64,000 nucleotides of DNA from Pseudomonas koreensis (GCF_025447595.1 NZ_JAOEJU010000002.1:361996-425995), one strand, 5' to 3'. Positions 50,110 through 60,092 are shown, counted from the stretch's first letter. A program made the numbers and translations. Notes: generated by a model not told the origin, from the sequence alone.

Positions 50110-51090
50110 ATGCGCACTGTATTTTTGCGTCGTGGTCTGGTCGCTCTGTTTGCTGCGGCTGTGTCCTTCGGCGCCATCACTCAAGCTCAGGCCGAGACGC
50201 TTCGGATCGGTTATCAGAAGTACGGCACGCTGGTGCTGCTCAAAGCCAAAGGCACCCTGGAAAAACGCCTCGCCGCACAAGGCGTCGACGTGCAATGGAC
50301 TGAGTTCCCCGGCGGCCCTCAACTGCTGGAAGGCCTGAACGTCGGCTCGATCGACTTCGGCGTCACCGGCGAAACCCCGCCGGTGTTCGCTCAGGCCGCC
50401 GGCGCCGATCTGCTCTACGTCGCCTACGAGCCGCCAGCACCGAACAGCGAAGCGATCCTGGTGCCGAAAGACTCGCCGATCAAATCGGTGGCGGATCTCA
50501 AAGGCAAGAAAGTCGCCCTGAACAAAGGCTCCAACGTCCACTACCTGCTGGTGCGTGCGCTGGAAGACGCCGGCCTCAAGTACAGCGACATTCAAACCGT
50601 ATTCCTGCCGCCGGCCGATGCCCGCGCCGCGTTCGAACGTGGCAGCGTCGACGCCTGGGTCATCTGGGATCCGTACCAGGCGGCCGCCGAGAAACAACTG
50701 CAAGCGCACACCCTGCGTGACGGCAAAGGCATCGTCGACAACCATCAGTTCTACCTGGCGACCAAACCCTACGCACAGAAAAATCCCGAGGTGATCAAGA
50801 CCCTCGTGGAAGAAGTGCGCGCCGTCGGCGAGTGGTCCAAGGCCAACCCGGAAGACGTGACCCAACAGGTATCTCCGCTGCTCGGCCTGCCGGCAGACAT
50901 CACCCTGACCTCGGTGAAACGCCAGGGCTACGGCGCGCTGTTTCTGACCCCGGAAGTGGTCGCCGCACAACAGAAAATCGCCGACACCTTCTACCAGCTC
51001 AAGCTGATTCCCAAGCCGTTGAGCATCAAGGACGTGATCTGGACCCCACCGGCCGCTGTGGCCCAAAGCTCGGTCACCCAAGCCCAGTAA
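50110..51090 (+). CDS. ssuA: Aliphatic sulfonate ABC transporter, binding protein SsuA
   Basis: A 326-residue periplasmic receptor for alkanesulfonates. Signal peptide ends [16 protein letters not shown]. The ligand region [24 protein letters not shown] and [14 protein letters not shown] are typical of SsuA. AAGGAG precedes ATG 50110, which is preferred over an in-frame ATG 36 bp upstream. Confidence 0.95.
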   Translation: MRTVFLRRGLVALFAAAVSFGAITQAQAETLRIGYQKYGTLVLLKAKGTLEKRLAAQGVDVQWTEFPGGPQLLEGLNVGSIDFGVTGETPPVFAQAAGADLLYVAYEPPAPNSEAILVPKDSPIKSVADLKGKKVALNKGSNVHYLLVRALEDAGLKYSDIQTVFLPPADARAAFERGSVDAWVIWDPYQAAAEKQLQAHTLRDGKGIVDNHQFYLATKPYAQKNPEVIKTLVEEVRAVGEWSKANPEDVTQQVSPLLGLPADITLTSVKRQGYGALFLTPEVVAAQQKIADTFYQLKLIPKPLSIKDVIWTPPAAVAQSSVTQAQ

Positions 51091-51115
51091 ATCGAATCCC
51101 CAAGGAGACCACTCC

Positions 51116-52264
51116 ATGAGCCTCAACATCTTCTGGTTCCTGCCTACCCACGGCGACGGCCATTACCTTGGCACCGCCGAAGGCGCCCGCGCCGTCGACC
51201 ACGGCTATCTGCAACAGGTCGCGCAAGCGGCGGATCGTCTGGGTTTCGGCGGCGTGCTGATTCCCACCGGCCGTTCCTGCGAAGACTCGTGGCTGGTGGC
51301 CGCGTCGCTGATCCCGGTGACCCAGCGTCTGAAGTTTCTGGTTGCCCTGCGCCCCGGGATCATTTCCCCGACGGTGGCGGCGCGTCAGGCTGCAACGCTG
51401 GATCGTCTGTCCGGCGGTCGTGCGCTGTTCAACCTGGTGACCGGTGGCGATCCGGAAGAGTTGGCCGGCGACGGTCTGTTCCTCGATCACGAAGCGCGTT
51501 ATCAGTCCTCGGTGGAATTCACCCGGATCTGGCGCCGGGTGCTGGAAGGCGAAACCGTGGATTACGACGGCGAGCACATCAGCGTGAAGGGCGCCAAATT
51601 GCTCTATCCGCCGATCCAGCAACCGCGTCCGCCGCTGTACTTCGGCGGTTCGTCGGAAGCGGCGCAGGATCTGGCCGCCGAACAAGTGGAAATGGTCCTG
51701 ACCTGGGGCGAGCCGCCCGCAGCCGTTGCCGAGAAGATCGAACAGGTGCGCGCCAAGGCCGCCAAGCTCGGACGCACCGTGCGCTTCGGCATTCGCCTGC
51801 ATGTGATCGTGCGGGAAACCAACGCTGAAGCCTGGCAAGCGGCAGATCGCCTGATCTCGCATCTGGACGACGACACCATCAAACGTGCCCAGGCTTCGCT
51901 GGCGCGGTTCGATTCAGTCGGCCAGCAACGCATGGCCGCGCTGCACGGTGGCAGCCGCGACAACCTCGAAGTCAGCCCGAACCTGTGGGCCGGCGTCGGC
52001 CTGGTGCGCGGCGGTGCTGGCACGGCGCTGGTCGGCGACGGCCCGACCGTGGCTGCACGCGTGAAGGAATACGCGGATCTGGGCATCGATACATTCATCT
52101 TCTCCGGTTATCCACACCTCGAAGAGTCGTATCGCGTCGCCGAGCTGCTGTTCCCGCACCTTGACGTCGAGCGCCCGGAATTGCCGAAAAGCGCCGGTTA
52201 CGTCAGCCCGTTCGGCGAGATGGTGGCCAACGACATTCTTCCCAAAGCCGCGTCCCAGAGCTGA
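51116..52264 (+). CDS. ssuD: FMNH2-dependent alkanesulfonate monooxygenase SsuD
   Basis: A 382-residue luciferase-like monooxygenase that splits alkanesulfonates to sulfite and aldehyde using FMNH2 and O2. Conserved [16 protein letters not shown] start, the active-site cysteine in [15 protein letters not shown] (C54 equivalent) and the C-terminal [19 protein letters not shown]. Length equals that of other SsuD proteins. AAGGAG before ATG. Confidence 0.97.
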   Translation: MSLNIFWFLPTHGDGHYLGTAEGARAVDHGYLQQVAQAADRLGFGGVLIPTGRSCEDSWLVAASLIPVTQRLKFLVALRPGIISPTVAARQAATLDRLSGGRALFNLVTGGDPEELAGDGLFLDHEARYQSSVEFTRIWRRVLEGETVDYDGEHISVKGAKLLYPPIQQPRPPLYFGGSSEAAQDLAAEQVEMVLTWGEPPAAVAEKIEQVRAKAAKLGRTVRFGIRLHVIVRETNAEAWQAADRLISHLDDDTIKRAQASLARFDSVGQQRMAALHGGSRDNLEVSPNLWAGVGLVRGGAGTALVGDGPTVAARVKEYADLGIDTFIFSGYPHLEESYRVAELLFPHLDVERPELPKSAGYVSPFGEMVANDILPKAASQS

Positions 52265-52273
52265 GGCGCCGCC

Positions 52274-53056
52274 ATGAAGAAATTTATCCACAGCCTCGCG
52301 CCCTGGGCGTTGCCGGTGTTGTTGCTGGCGGTGTGGCAGTTGTCGGTGTCGGCCGGTTGGCTGTCGACGCGGATTCTGCCGGCGCCGGTGGCGGTGATCG
52401 AAGCCGGCGTCAGCCTGGTGCGCAGCGGCGAAATCTGGACGCACCTGGCAATCAGCGGCTGGCGCGCCGCGCTGGGCTTCACCATCGGTGGCAGCATCGG
52501 CCTGGTGCTGGGTTTCATCACCGGCCTGTCGAAGTGGGGCGAGCGCCTTCTCGACAGCTCGGTGCAGATGATCCGCAACGTGCCGCACCTGGCGCTGATT
52601 CCGCTGGTGATCCTGTGGTTCGGCATCGATGAGTCGGCGAAGATTTTCCTGGTGGCATTGGGCACGCTGTTCCCGATCTACCTCAACACCTATCACGGCA
52701 TCCGCAACGTCGACCCGGCGTTGGTTGAGATGGCCCGCAGTTATGGCCTGTCCGGTTTCAGCCTGTTCTGGCAGGTGATTCTGCCGGGCGCGCTGCCTTC
52801 GATTCTGGTCGGCGTGCGCTTCGCCCTGGGCTTCATGTGGCTGACGCTGATCGTGGCGGAAACCATCTCCGCCAGCTCCGGCATCGGTTACCTGGCGATG
52901 AATGCCCGCGAGTTCTTGCAGACGGACGTAGTGGTGCTGGCGATCCTGATGTACGCGGTGCTCGGCAAACTGGCCGACCTCGCGGCCCGTGGACTTGAGC
53001 GTGTGTGGCTGCGCTGGCATCCGGCCTATCAGGTTGCCAAGGGAGGTGCGGCATGA
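52274..53056 (+). CDS. ssuC: Sulfonate ABC transporter permease SsuC
   Basis: A 260-residue inner-membrane permease with six spans; the EAA-type loop is [31 protein letters not shown] near residue 155. It overlaps ssuB by 4 bp and lies 9 bp after ssuD. Confidence 0.95.
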   Translation: MKKFIHSLAPWALPVLLLAVWQLSVSAGWLSTRILPAPVAVIEAGVSLVRSGEIWTHLAISGWRAALGFTIGGSIGLVLGFITGLSKWGERLLDSSVQMIRNVPHLALIPLVILWFGIDESAKIFLVALGTLFPIYLNTYHGIRNVDPALVEMARSYGLSGFSLFWQVILPGALPSILVGVRFALGFMWLTLIVAETISASSGIGYLAMNAREFLQTDVVVLAILMYAVLGKLADLAARGLERVWLRWHPAYQVAKGGAA

Positions 53057-53859
53057 CCGCTCAACAACCTCCACGCCTGCTGCGCGGAATTCCGCTGGCG
53101 GTGCGCAACCTGCAAAAGACCTTCGGCTCGCGGCAGGTGCTGCGTGACATCGATCTGCACATTCCGGCCGGGCAGTTCGTCGCCGTGGTCGGGCGCAGCG
53201 GTTGCGGCAAGAGCACTTTGCTGCGCCTGCTCGCCGGCCTCGATCAACCCACTGGCGGCGATCTGCTCGCCGGTGCTGCACCGCTCAGCGATGCGCGGGA
53301 TGACACCCGGTTGATGTTCCAGGAAGCACGGCTGCTGCCCTGGAAAAAGATCATCGACAACGTCGGCCTCGGGCTCAAGGGCGACTGGCGCCCGCAAGCC
53401 TTGCAGGCGCTGGATGCCGTCGGCCTGGCGGATCGCGCCAATGAATGGCCTGCGGCGCTGTCCGGCGGGCAGAAGCAGCGTGTGGCGCTGGCCCGGGCGC
53501 TGATTCATCAGCCGCGTCTGTTGCTGCTCGACGAGCCGCTGGGCGCACTGGATGCGCTGACCCGAATCGAGATGCAGCAACTGATCGAACGTCTCTGGCA
53601 ACAACACGGTTTCACCGTGTTGCTGGTGACCCACGACGTCAGCGAAGCGGTGGCGATTGCCGATCGGGTGATTCTGATCGAGGACGGCGAAGTTGGACTC
53701 GACCTGCAAGTGGAGCTGCCGCGCCCTCGGGTGCGTGGCTCCCATCGCCTGGCCGCGCTGGAAACCGAAGTGCTCAACCGTGTGTTGTCCCTGCCCGGCG
53801 AGCCGCCGGCGCCGGAACCCGTTTCACCCTTGCCTACGCAACTGCGTTGGGCTCAATAA
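53053..53859 (+). CDS. ssuB: Sulfonate ABC transporter ATPase SsuB
   Basis: A 268-residue ATPase: Walker [10 protein letters not shown] near residue 55, signature LSGGQKQR near 136 and Walker [13 protein letters not shown] near 157, with the H-loop [11 protein letters not shown] 53053 overlaps ssuC by 4 bp. The C-terminus has a Pro-rich tail. Confidence 0.95.
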   Translation: MTAQQPPRLLRGIPLAVRNLQKTFGSRQVLRDIDLHIPAGQFVAVVGRSGCGKSTLLRLLAGLDQPTGGDLLAGAAPLSDARDDTRLMFQEARLLPWKKIIDNVGLGLKGDWRPQALQALDAVGLADRANEWPAALSGGQKQRVALARALIHQPRLLLLDEPLGALDALTRIEMQQLIERLWQQHGFTVLLVTHDVSEAVAIADRVILIEDGEVGLDLQVELPRPRVRGSHRLAALETEVLNRVLSLPGEPPAPEPVSPLPTQLRWAQ

Positions 53860-53886
53860 CTCAAGCAAACGACAGGAATCAATGCC

Positions 53887-54102
53887 ATGACTATCAAAGC
53901 CATCAACGTACGCAACCAGTTCAAAGGCGCGATCAAGGAGATCGTTCTCGGCGACGTGCTGTCGGAAATCGACGTGCAGACCGCTTCCGGCATCGTCACG
54001 TCGGTGATCACCACCCGTTCGGTCAAGGAGCTGGAACTGGAGGTCGGCAGCGAAGTGATCGCCTTCGTGAAATCCACCGAGGTGTCCATCGCCAAGTTGT
54101 AA
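53887..54102 (+). CDS. ssuF: SsuF, TOBE/molybdopterin-binding protein
   Basis: A 71-residue single Mop/TOBE domain, KAINVRNQFKGAIKEIVLGD to VIAFVKSTEVSIAKL, of the molbindin type that binds oxyanions such as molybdate. In P. putida ssuF is part of the operon and needed for full growth on aryl or alkyl sulfonates; the mechanism is unsolved. The operon ends here with a terminator. Confidence 0.94.
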   Translation: MTIKAINVRNQFKGAIKEIVLGDVLSEIDVQTASGIVTSVITTRSVKELELEVGSEVIAFVKSTEVSIAKL

Positions 54103-54115
54103 GGGCGTGGGACAA

Positions 54116-54153
54116 AAACAACCCCGAAGGGTGTGAGCCCTTCGGGGTTTTTT
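54116..54153 (+). terminator. ssu operon terminator
   Basis: AACCCCGAAGGG/CCCTTCGGGGTT stem followed by T6, 15 bp after ssuF. Confidence 0.92.
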
Positions 54154-54179
54154 CATGGCTTGTGATCGGTGGTGCGACT

Positions 54180-54270
54180 TTCGCGAGCAGGCTCGCTCCC
54201 ACAGGTTCAGTGCCACCCACCGATGTTGCGAGCGCCACAAATCCCTGTGGGAGCGAGCTTGCTCGCGATG
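54180..54270. repeat. REP doublet (REPIN-like)
   Basis: Inverted units at 54180-54204 and 54244-54270 between the ssu terminator and the TetR gene end. Confidence 0.87.
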
Positions 54271-54285
54271 AGGCCGGGGAGTGCG

Positions 54286-54918
54286 CTAGAGAATTCGCTT
54301 GGGCAGATACGGCGGCAGATACAGTCCGATATAGGCATCAAACACCCGCATGCCTTCCTCGGCCATGCGCGGGGTGATCTGTCCGTGCTGCTGCACCGAG
54401 CGGGCGTAGACCCGGTCGCCCAGTTCCATGGCCAGCGCAAACACGTCCACATCGTCCGGCAGTCGCGGCAGTTCGAAGTGATGGTCGAACAGCTTGTGCA
54501 TCAGGTCACCCAGTTCGAGGTCATGCTGGCGGTCGGCCTGGGTGACTTCGGTAAGGCCGTGCTGGGCGAGGATCAACTGGCGTGCTGCGGCATCCTCGCC
54601 GTAGATCTCCAGCATCCGCTCTTCCACCAGGCGCGACAGGTCACGCCAGTCGCGCAGGGCATCGTGATCGATCGGCGCTTGCAGGCAGGCACGGAAGGCT
54701 GCGTGCACATCGGCCGTCAGCGCTTCGAGCAGCGCCGGGACGCTGGCGAAGAAGTGGTAGACCGAGGAGGGCGGAATCTGCGCGCGCTCGGCGACGCTGT
54801 AGATCGACAGACTGGCCACGCCCTCGGCAGCCAGCAAAATACGCGCGGCGTCGAGGATCGAGTCGATCCGTGCCTGGCTGCTGGCGCGGGGTTTGCGAGC
54901 GGGGGCGGGTTGCGTCAT
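54286..54918 (-). CDS. TetR family transcriptional regulator
   Basis: A 210-residue repressor-type protein. The N-terminal helix-turn-helix covers residues 15-65 (RIDSILDAARILLAAEGVASLSIYSVAERAQIPPSSVYHFFASV); the rest is a ligand-binding helical domain without recognisable specificity. CAGGAG precedes ATG 54918. It lies between REP elements and shares no promoter with a neighbour, so its target is not evident; spuI is the next gene on the same strand upstream. Confidence 0.9.
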   Translation of the reverse strand: MTQPAPARKPRASSQARIDSILDAARILLAAEGVASLSIYSVAERAQIPPSSVYHFFASVPALLEALTADVHAAFRACLQAPIDHDALRDWRDLSRLVEERMLEIYGEDAAARQLILAQHGLTEVTQADRQHDLELGDLMHKLFDHHFELPRLPDDVDVFALAMELGDRVYARSVQQHGQITPRMAEEGMRVFDAYIGLYLPPYLPKRIL

Positions 54919-54981
54919 GTGAGTCTCCTGCGGGGCAGCGGGCATTGTACGAGCCGGCTCTTGTGTTGTCTTGTCGGCCGC

Positions 54982-55076
54982 TTTCGGGAGCAAGCTCCCT
55001 CCCACGGGGTATCTCCTGTGAGATGAAAATTTCTGTTCGCAGGAGATTCACTGTGGGAGCGGGCTTGCTCGCGAAC
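54982..55076. repeat. REP pair, divergent arms
   Basis: Left unit CTTTCGGGAGCAAGCTCCCT (altered core) and right unit GGGAGCGGGCTTGCTCGCGA (mixed core) with a 43-bp spacer that contains ATCTCCTGTGA/CGCAGGAGAT complementarity. Confidence 0.7.
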
Positions 55077-55092
55077 CGCCGCAGGCGGCCAT

Positions 55093-55130
55093 AAAAAAAC
55101 GCCGAGAGCTGAGTAGCCCACGGCGTTTTT
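55093..55130 (-). terminator. spuI terminator
   Basis: On the minus strand AAAAACGCCG and CGGCGTTTTTTT enclose a 15-nt loop, 19 bp after spuI. Confidence 0.8.
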
Positions 55131-55148
55131 CATGCAACTGCAATCCGC

Positions 55149-56525
55149 TTAGACGGTGTGCAGATACCAGTTGTACTCGAGGTCGGAGATGGAGTGTTCG
55201 AACTCCTCCAGCTCGCTTTCCTTACAGGCGACGAAGATATCGATGTATTTCGGATCGATGTACTTGGCCATCACCTCGCTGTCGTCCAGCTCGCGCAGGG
55301 CATCGCGCAAGTTGTTCGGCAGGCTCTGCTCGTTCTGCTCGTAGCTGTTGCCTTCGGTCGGAGCCGGTGGCTCGATCTTGTTGGTCAGACCGTGGTGTAC
55401 GCCCGCCAGCACCGAAGCCATCAGCAGGTACGGGTTGGCGTCGGCGCCGGCCACGCGGTGTTCCAGACGGACCGCGTCGGCGGAGCCGGTCGGTACGCGC
55501 AGGGCCACGGTGCGATTGTCCAGGCCCCAGCTCGGCGAGTTCGGCACGTAGAACTGTGCGCCGAAACGACGGTAGGAGTTGACGTTCGGGCAGAGGAAAG
55601 CCATCTGTGCGGGCAGGGTCTCGAGCACACCGCCGATCGCGTGACGCAGCGCGGCGTTCTGCTCGGGATCCTCGCTGGCAAAAATGTTTTTGCCTGCTTT
55701 GTCGAGAACCGAAATGTGCACGTGCAGACCGTTGCCTGCCTGGCCCGGATACGGCTTGGCCATGAAAGTGGTGTCCATTTCATGGTCGTAGGCGATGTTC
55801 TTGATCAGACGCTTGAGCAGGACCGCGTAATCGCACGCCTTGATCGGGTCGGCGACGTGGTGCAGGTTCACTTCGAACTGCGCCGGGGCACTTTCCTTGA
55901 CGATGGCGTCGGCCGGGATGCCTTGCTCTTTAGCGCCTTCCAGAATGTCCTGGAGGCAGTCGACGTATTCGTCGAGGTCGTCGATCAGGTAGACCTGGGT
56001 CGAATGCGGGCGTTTGCCGGAGATCGGCGAGCGTGGTGGCTGAGGGCGGCCGTTCACGTTTTCCTGGTCGATCAGGTAGAACTCGAGTTCAAACGCGGCG
56101 CAGATGGTCAGGCCGAGCTCGTCAAACTTTGCAACAACTTGACGGAGCACTTCACGCGGGTCGGCGAAGAAAGGATCACCTTCGAGCTCGTGCATGGTCA
56201 TCAACAGCTGCGCGGTCGGGCGCTTCTGCCATGGCTCGTTGCACAGGGTATCGGGGATTGGATAGCAGATACGATCGGCATCGCCGATGTCCAGGCCCAG
56301 GCCGGTGCTTTCCACCGTCGAACCATTGATATCCAGGGCAAATAGAGAGGCCGGCAGGTTGATGCCTTTCTCGTAAACCTTGTGGAGGCTGGTGCGTTCG
56401 ATGCGCTTGCCGCGCACCACACCATTCATATCCGCAATCAGAAGGTCAACGTACAGAACCTCAGGATGTTCCTTAAGGAACGCGTTCGCTTCGTTAAGCT
56501 GAACGGCACGCGGGGGTACCGACAT
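55149..56525 (-). CDS. spuI: Gamma-glutamylpolyamine synthetase (glutamine-synthetase family)
   Basis: A 458-residue GS-family ligase that joins glutamate to putrescine or other polyamines, the entry step of the gamma-glutamylation route. GS beta-grasp region with DLLIADMNGVVRGKRIER near residue 27, the ATP/metal region CAAFELEFYLID near 138, the AKPYPGQAGNGLHVHISV loop and the RRFGAQFYVPNSPSWG and NRTVALRVPTGSADAVRLEHRVAGADANPYL motifs are present. It is divergent from the spuA remnant-spuBCDEFG cluster, the order known from P. aeruginosa. Confidence 0.92.
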   Translation of the reverse strand: MSVPPRAVQLNEANAFLKEHPEVLYVDLLIADMNGVVRGKRIERTSLHKVYEKGINLPASLFALDINGSTVESTGLGLDIGDADRICYPIPDTLCNEPWQKRPTAQLLMTMHELEGDPFFADPREVLRQVVAKFDELGLTICAAFELEFYLIDQENVNGRPQPPRSPISGKRPHSTQVYLIDDLDEYVDCLQDILEGAKEQGIPADAIVKESAPAQFEVNLHHVADPIKACDYAVLLKRLIKNIAYDHEMDTTFMAKPYPGQAGNGLHVHISVLDKAGKNIFASEDPEQNAALRHAIGGVLETLPAQMAFLCPNVNSYRRFGAQFYVPNSPSWGLDNRTVALRVPTGSADAVRLEHRVAGADANPYLLMASVLAGVHHGLTNKIEPPAPTEGNSYEQNEQSLPNNLRDALRELDDSEVMAKYIDPKYIDIFVACKESELEEFEHSISDLEYNWYLHTV

Positions 56526-56551
56526 GATGCAACACCTTTGTTGTTAAAAAT

Positions 56552-56564
56552 ATCAATCATTGAT
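56552..56564. promoter_or_regulatory. Palindrome before spuI
   Basis: ATCAATCATTGAT, a perfect 6-1-6 palindrome 27 bp upstream of the spuI start. It may be an operator for a polyamine regulator such as PauR; this is inference. Confidence 0.4.
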
Positions 56565-56803
56565 CTTTTCTGGTTTCAGTCAACCCGAACGGCCTGCCGA
56601 AGTCAAGCGAGGCCTTTTCTGCCCTGAAAAAGCGCCACGAGGGCATTTATGGGGCACTTTGGGGCATTTTTTTATCCGTGAAGGACGCGCCACCCGCAGG
56701 CTTGAGCAGGCCGTGTTGTATTTTTTACGGGGGTGTTGTGTAAAAAAATGAACAAGGCTAAGCTCGGATCAAACCCATAACAGCAATAATACCGGGGTGC
56801 TTC

Positions 56804-57160
56804 ATGTCTCGCCTGCCGTTAATCGGCGTCACCGACTGCGTTTTGCAGTCCGGTCTGCATGCTTACCACATCAGTGGCGACACGTCCGTCCGCAGCGCGG
56901 CCAGCAAGGCTTGCAGCCTGCCAGCGTTGTCTCTGTTCGTGGCAGATCAGGCGGCAGCGTCCGATATTCTGGACGCATGCGGGGGCATCCTCTTTAGCGG
57001 TTCTCCTTTCAATATAGATCTCTTTCCTTCTTCCGGCCTGCACCGCGCCCGTCGTCGTGCCCGTGATTCTGCACGCCGAAGATGTGCACAGGAAATGCAA
57101 CGCCAGCGTAAAGGGCAGGTAAGCTCCTCCTTCATTGTCCATGCGCGGTGCCAGGCGTAA
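56804..57160 (+). pseudogene. spuA: spuA remnant (truncated gamma-glutamyl-GABA hydrolase)
   Basis: A 118-codon open frame. Residues 1-75 look like the N-terminus of SpuA/PuuD class I glutamine-amidotransferase-like hydrolases: MSRLPLIGVT, GLHAYHISGD and GGILFSGSPFNIDLF (compare DGLLFTGSPSNVEPF in intact SpuA as I recall it). After that the sequence turns into an Arg-rich stretch with no family match. The catalytic Cys in the GICRG elbow and the C-terminal His-Glu pair are missing; the full protein is near 250 residues. It sits exactly where spuA belongs, between spuI and spuB. A start codon and promoter-like upstream sequence remain, so it may still be transcribed as a spuB leader. Confidence 0.75.
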
Positions 57161-57253
57161 GCCGGCACTGCGCGCAAACAAGCCCCCTTAACGCGACGCC
57201 CCGTGCGTCAAACTTGCCTGACATGCGTCAGGAGACTCAGCCCAGAGGCATTT

Positions 57254-58612
57254 ATGAGTAACAACCTCGACCAGCTCACCGATTGGTTGAAAGACCACAA
57301 GATCACAGAAGTCGAATGCATGATCGGCGACTTGACCGGGATCACCCGGGGCAAGATCTCGCCGACCAACAAGTTCATCGCCGAAAAGGGCATGCGTCTG
57401 CCAGAGAGCGTTCTGTTGCAGACCGTGACCGGCGACTACGTCGAAGACGACATCTATTACGAACTGCTCGACCCGGCCGACATCGACATGATCTGCCGTC
57501 CCGACCAGAACGCCGTGTACCTGGTGCCATGGGCCATCGAGCCGACCGCCCAGGTGATCCACGACACCTATGACAAGCAAGGCAACCCGATCGAGCTGTC
57601 GCCGCGCAACGTCCTCAAGAAAGTCCTGAAACTCTATGCCGACAAGGGCTGGCAGCCGATCGTGGCGCCGGAAATGGAGTTCTACCTGACCAAGCGCAGT
57701 GACGACCCCGACTATCCGTTGCAGCCGCCAATCGGCCGCTCCGGGCGCCCGGAAATCGGGCGTCAGTCGTTCTCGATCGAGGCGGCGAACGAATTCGACC
57801 CGCTGTTCGAAGACGTCTACGACTGGTGTGAATTGCAGGAGCTGGACCTCGACACGCTGATCCACGAGGACGGAACCGCGCAGATGGAAATCAACTTCCG
57901 TCACGGTGACGCACTGTCGCTGGCCGACCAGATTCTGGTGTTCAAACGCACCATGCGCGAAGCCGCGCTCAAGCACGACGTGGCCGCCACCTTCATGGCC
58001 AAACCGATGACCGGCGAGCCGGGCAGTGCGATGCACCTGCACCAGAGCATCGTCGATATCGAGACTGGCAAGAACGTGTTCTCCAACGAAGACGGGACCA
58101 TGAGCCAGTTGTTCCTGCACCACATCGGTGGCCTGCAGAAACTGATTCCTGAGCTGTTGCCGCTGTTCGCCCCGAACGTCAACTCGTTCCGCCGGTTCCT
58201 GCCGGACACATCGGCGCCGGTGAACGTGGAATGGGGCGAAGAAAACCGCACCGTGGGCCTGCGCGTACCGGATGCCGGCCCGCAGAACCGTCGCGTGGAA
58301 AACCGCCTGCCGGGCGCCGACGCCAACCCGTACCTGGCGATTGCCGCGAGCCTGCTCTGCGGCTACATCGGTATGGTCGAAGGCATCAACCCGAGCGCGC
58401 CGGTCGTGGGCCGTGGTTACGAGCGCCGCAACCTGCGCCTGCCGCTGACCATCGAGGACGCCCTGGAACGCATGGAAAACAGCGCGACCATCGAGAAATA
58501 CCTGGGCAAGACCTTCATCACCGGCTACGTCGCGGTCAAGCGGGCCGAGCATGAAAACTTCAAGCGCGTGATCAGTTCCTGGGAGCGTGAGTACCTGCTC
58601 TTCGCCGTCTGA
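57254..58612 (+). CDS. spuB: Glutamylpolyamine synthetase
   Basis: A 452-residue GS-family ligase, paralogue of SpuI. Beta-grasp region VECMIGDLTGITRGKISPTNKFI, catalytic/metal region VAPEMEFYLTKR and QMEINFRHGD, MAKPMTGEPGSAMHLHQSIVD, and the final NRTVGLRVPDAGPQNRRVENRLPGADANPYLA. ATG 57254 is selected for MSNNLDQLTDWLKDH and AGAGG upstream. It is followed by spuC after 56 bp. Confidence 0.93.
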   Translation: MSNNLDQLTDWLKDHKITEVECMIGDLTGITRGKISPTNKFIAEKGMRLPESVLLQTVTGDYVEDDIYYELLDPADIDMICRPDQNAVYLVPWAIEPTAQVIHDTYDKQGNPIELSPRNVLKKVLKLYADKGWQPIVAPEMEFYLTKRSDDPDYPLQPPIGRSGRPEIGRQSFSIEAANEFDPLFEDVYDWCELQELDLDTLIHEDGTAQMEINFRHGDALSLADQILVFKRTMREAALKHDVAATFMAKPMTGEPGSAMHLHQSIVDIETGKNVFSNEDGTMSQLFLHHIGGLQKLIPELLPLFAPNVNSFRRFLPDTSAPVNVEWGEENRTVGLRVPDAGPQNRRVENRLPGADANPYLAIAASLLCGYIGMVEGINPSAPVVGRGYERRNLRLPLTIEDALERMENSATIEKYLGKTFITGYVAVKRAEHENFKRVISSWEREYLLFAV

Positions 58613-58668
58613 TACGCCGGGCGCGGTGGCCAGCCGCCGCGCCTTCACCGATAACAAGGAGAATTGGC

Positions 58669-60033
58669 ATGACCAGCAACAACCCGCAAACCCGTGAGTG
58701 GCAAGCCCTCAGCAGCGATCACCACCTGGCCCCGTTCAGCGACTTCAAGCAGCTGAAAGAAAAGGGTCCACGGATCATCACCAACGCCAAGGGCGTGTAC
58801 CTGTGGGACAGCGAGGGCAACAAGATCCTCGATGGCATGGCGGGTCTGTGGTGTGTGGCGATCGGTTATGGGCGCGACGAGCTGGCCGATGCGGCCGCCA
58901 AACAAATGCGCGAACTGCCTTACTACAACCTGTTCTTCCAGACCGCGCACCCGCCGGCGCTGGAACTGGCCAAGGCCATCGCCGACGTGGCACCAGAAGG
59001 CATGAACCATGTGTTCTTCACCGGTTCCGGCTCCGAAGGCAACGACACCATGTTGCGCATGGTTCGCCACTACTGGGCGATCAAGGGCCAGCCGAACAAG
59101 AAAGTCATCATCAGCCGCAAGAACGGCTATCACGGCTCCACTGTGGCCGGCGCGAGCCTGGGCGGCATGACCTACATGCACGAACAGGGCGACCTGCCGA
59201 TTCCGGGCATCGTCCACATCGCCCAGCCGTACTGGTTCGCCGAAGGTGGCGACATGACTCCGGAAGAGTTCGGGATCTGGGCGGCCAATCAGCTGGAAGA
59301 GAAGATTCTGGAAGTCGGCGTGGACAACGTCGGTGCCTTTATTGCCGAGCCGATCCAGGGCGCCGGCGGCGTGATCATTCCGCCAGACACCTACTGGCCG
59401 CGCATCAAGGAAATCCTCGCCAAGTACGACATCCTGTTCGTGGCCGATGAAGTGATCTGCGGTTTTGGCCGTACCGGCGAATGGTTCGGCAGCGATTTCT
59501 ACGACCTCAAGCCACACATGATGACCATCGCCAAAGGCCTGACGTCCGGCTACATCCCGATGGGTGGCCTGATCGTGCGTGACGAAGTGGTGGCGGTGCT
59601 CAACGAGGGCGGCGATTTCAACCACGGCTTCACCTACTCCGGTCACCCGGTGGCGGCGGCGGTGGGTCTGGAAAACATCCGGATTCTGCGCGAAGAGAAA
59701 ATCATCGAACGCGCCCATGAAGAAACGGCACCGTATTTGCAGAAACGTCTGCGCGAACTGAACGATCACCCGCTGGTGGGTGAAGTGCGCGGAGTCGGTC
59801 TGCTGGGGGCCATCGAGCTGGTGCAGGACAAGGCCACTCGCAAGCGTTACGAAGGCAAGGGTGTGGGCATGATCTGCCGCCAGTTCTGCTTCGACAACGG
59901 GCTGATCATGCGTGCCGTGGGCGACACGATGATCATCGCGCCGCCGCTGGTGATCAGCAAGGCAGAGATCGATGAACTGGTTACAAAGGCGCGCAAGTGC
60001 CTGGACCTGACGCTGAGTGCGTTGCAGGGCTAA
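58669..60033 (+). CDS. spuC: Polyamine:pyruvate aminotransferase
   Basis: A 454-residue class III PLP aminotransferase that oxidises putrescine (or its glutamyl derivative) to the aldehyde with pyruvate as acceptor. The aspartate that holds PLP is in FVADEVICGFGRTG and the PLP lysine is K289 in MTIAKGLTSGYIPMGG. The GSGSEGNDTMLRM phosphate loop and YHGSTVAGASLGG are typical. AAGGAG before ATG. A hairpin and 172 bp separate it from spuD. Confidence 0.96.
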   Translation: MTSNNPQTREWQALSSDHHLAPFSDFKQLKEKGPRIITNAKGVYLWDSEGNKILDGMAGLWCVAIGYGRDELADAAAKQMRELPYYNLFFQTAHPPALELAKAIADVAPEGMNHVFFTGSGSEGNDTMLRMVRHYWAIKGQPNKKVIISRKNGYHGSTVAGASLGGMTYMHEQGDLPIPGIVHIAQPYWFAEGGDMTPEEFGIWAANQLEEKILEVGVDNVGAFIAEPIQGAGGVIIPPDTYWPRIKEILAKYDILFVADEVICGFGRTGEWFGSDFYDLKPHMMTIAKGLTSGYIPMGGLIVRDEVVAVLNEGGDFNHGFTYSGHPVAAAVGLENIRILREEKIIERAHEETAPYLQKRLRELNDHPLVGEVRGVGLLGAIELVQDKATRKRYEGKGVGMICRQFCFDNGLIMRAVGDTMIIAPPLVISKAEIDELVTKARKCLDLTLSALQG

Positions 60034-60092
60034 GTGCTAGGCTCTGAGCGATGGAGCTGTTGCGCTGTCGCTCGGAGCTGTCAGAAAGGCTG

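Noticed and set aside
56641..56673. Sigma-54 promoter in the spuI/spuA gap (repeated GGGGCA)
   Set aside because: GG and GC elements are not at the 10-bp spacing needed for -24/-12; it is better seen as a short direct repeat.
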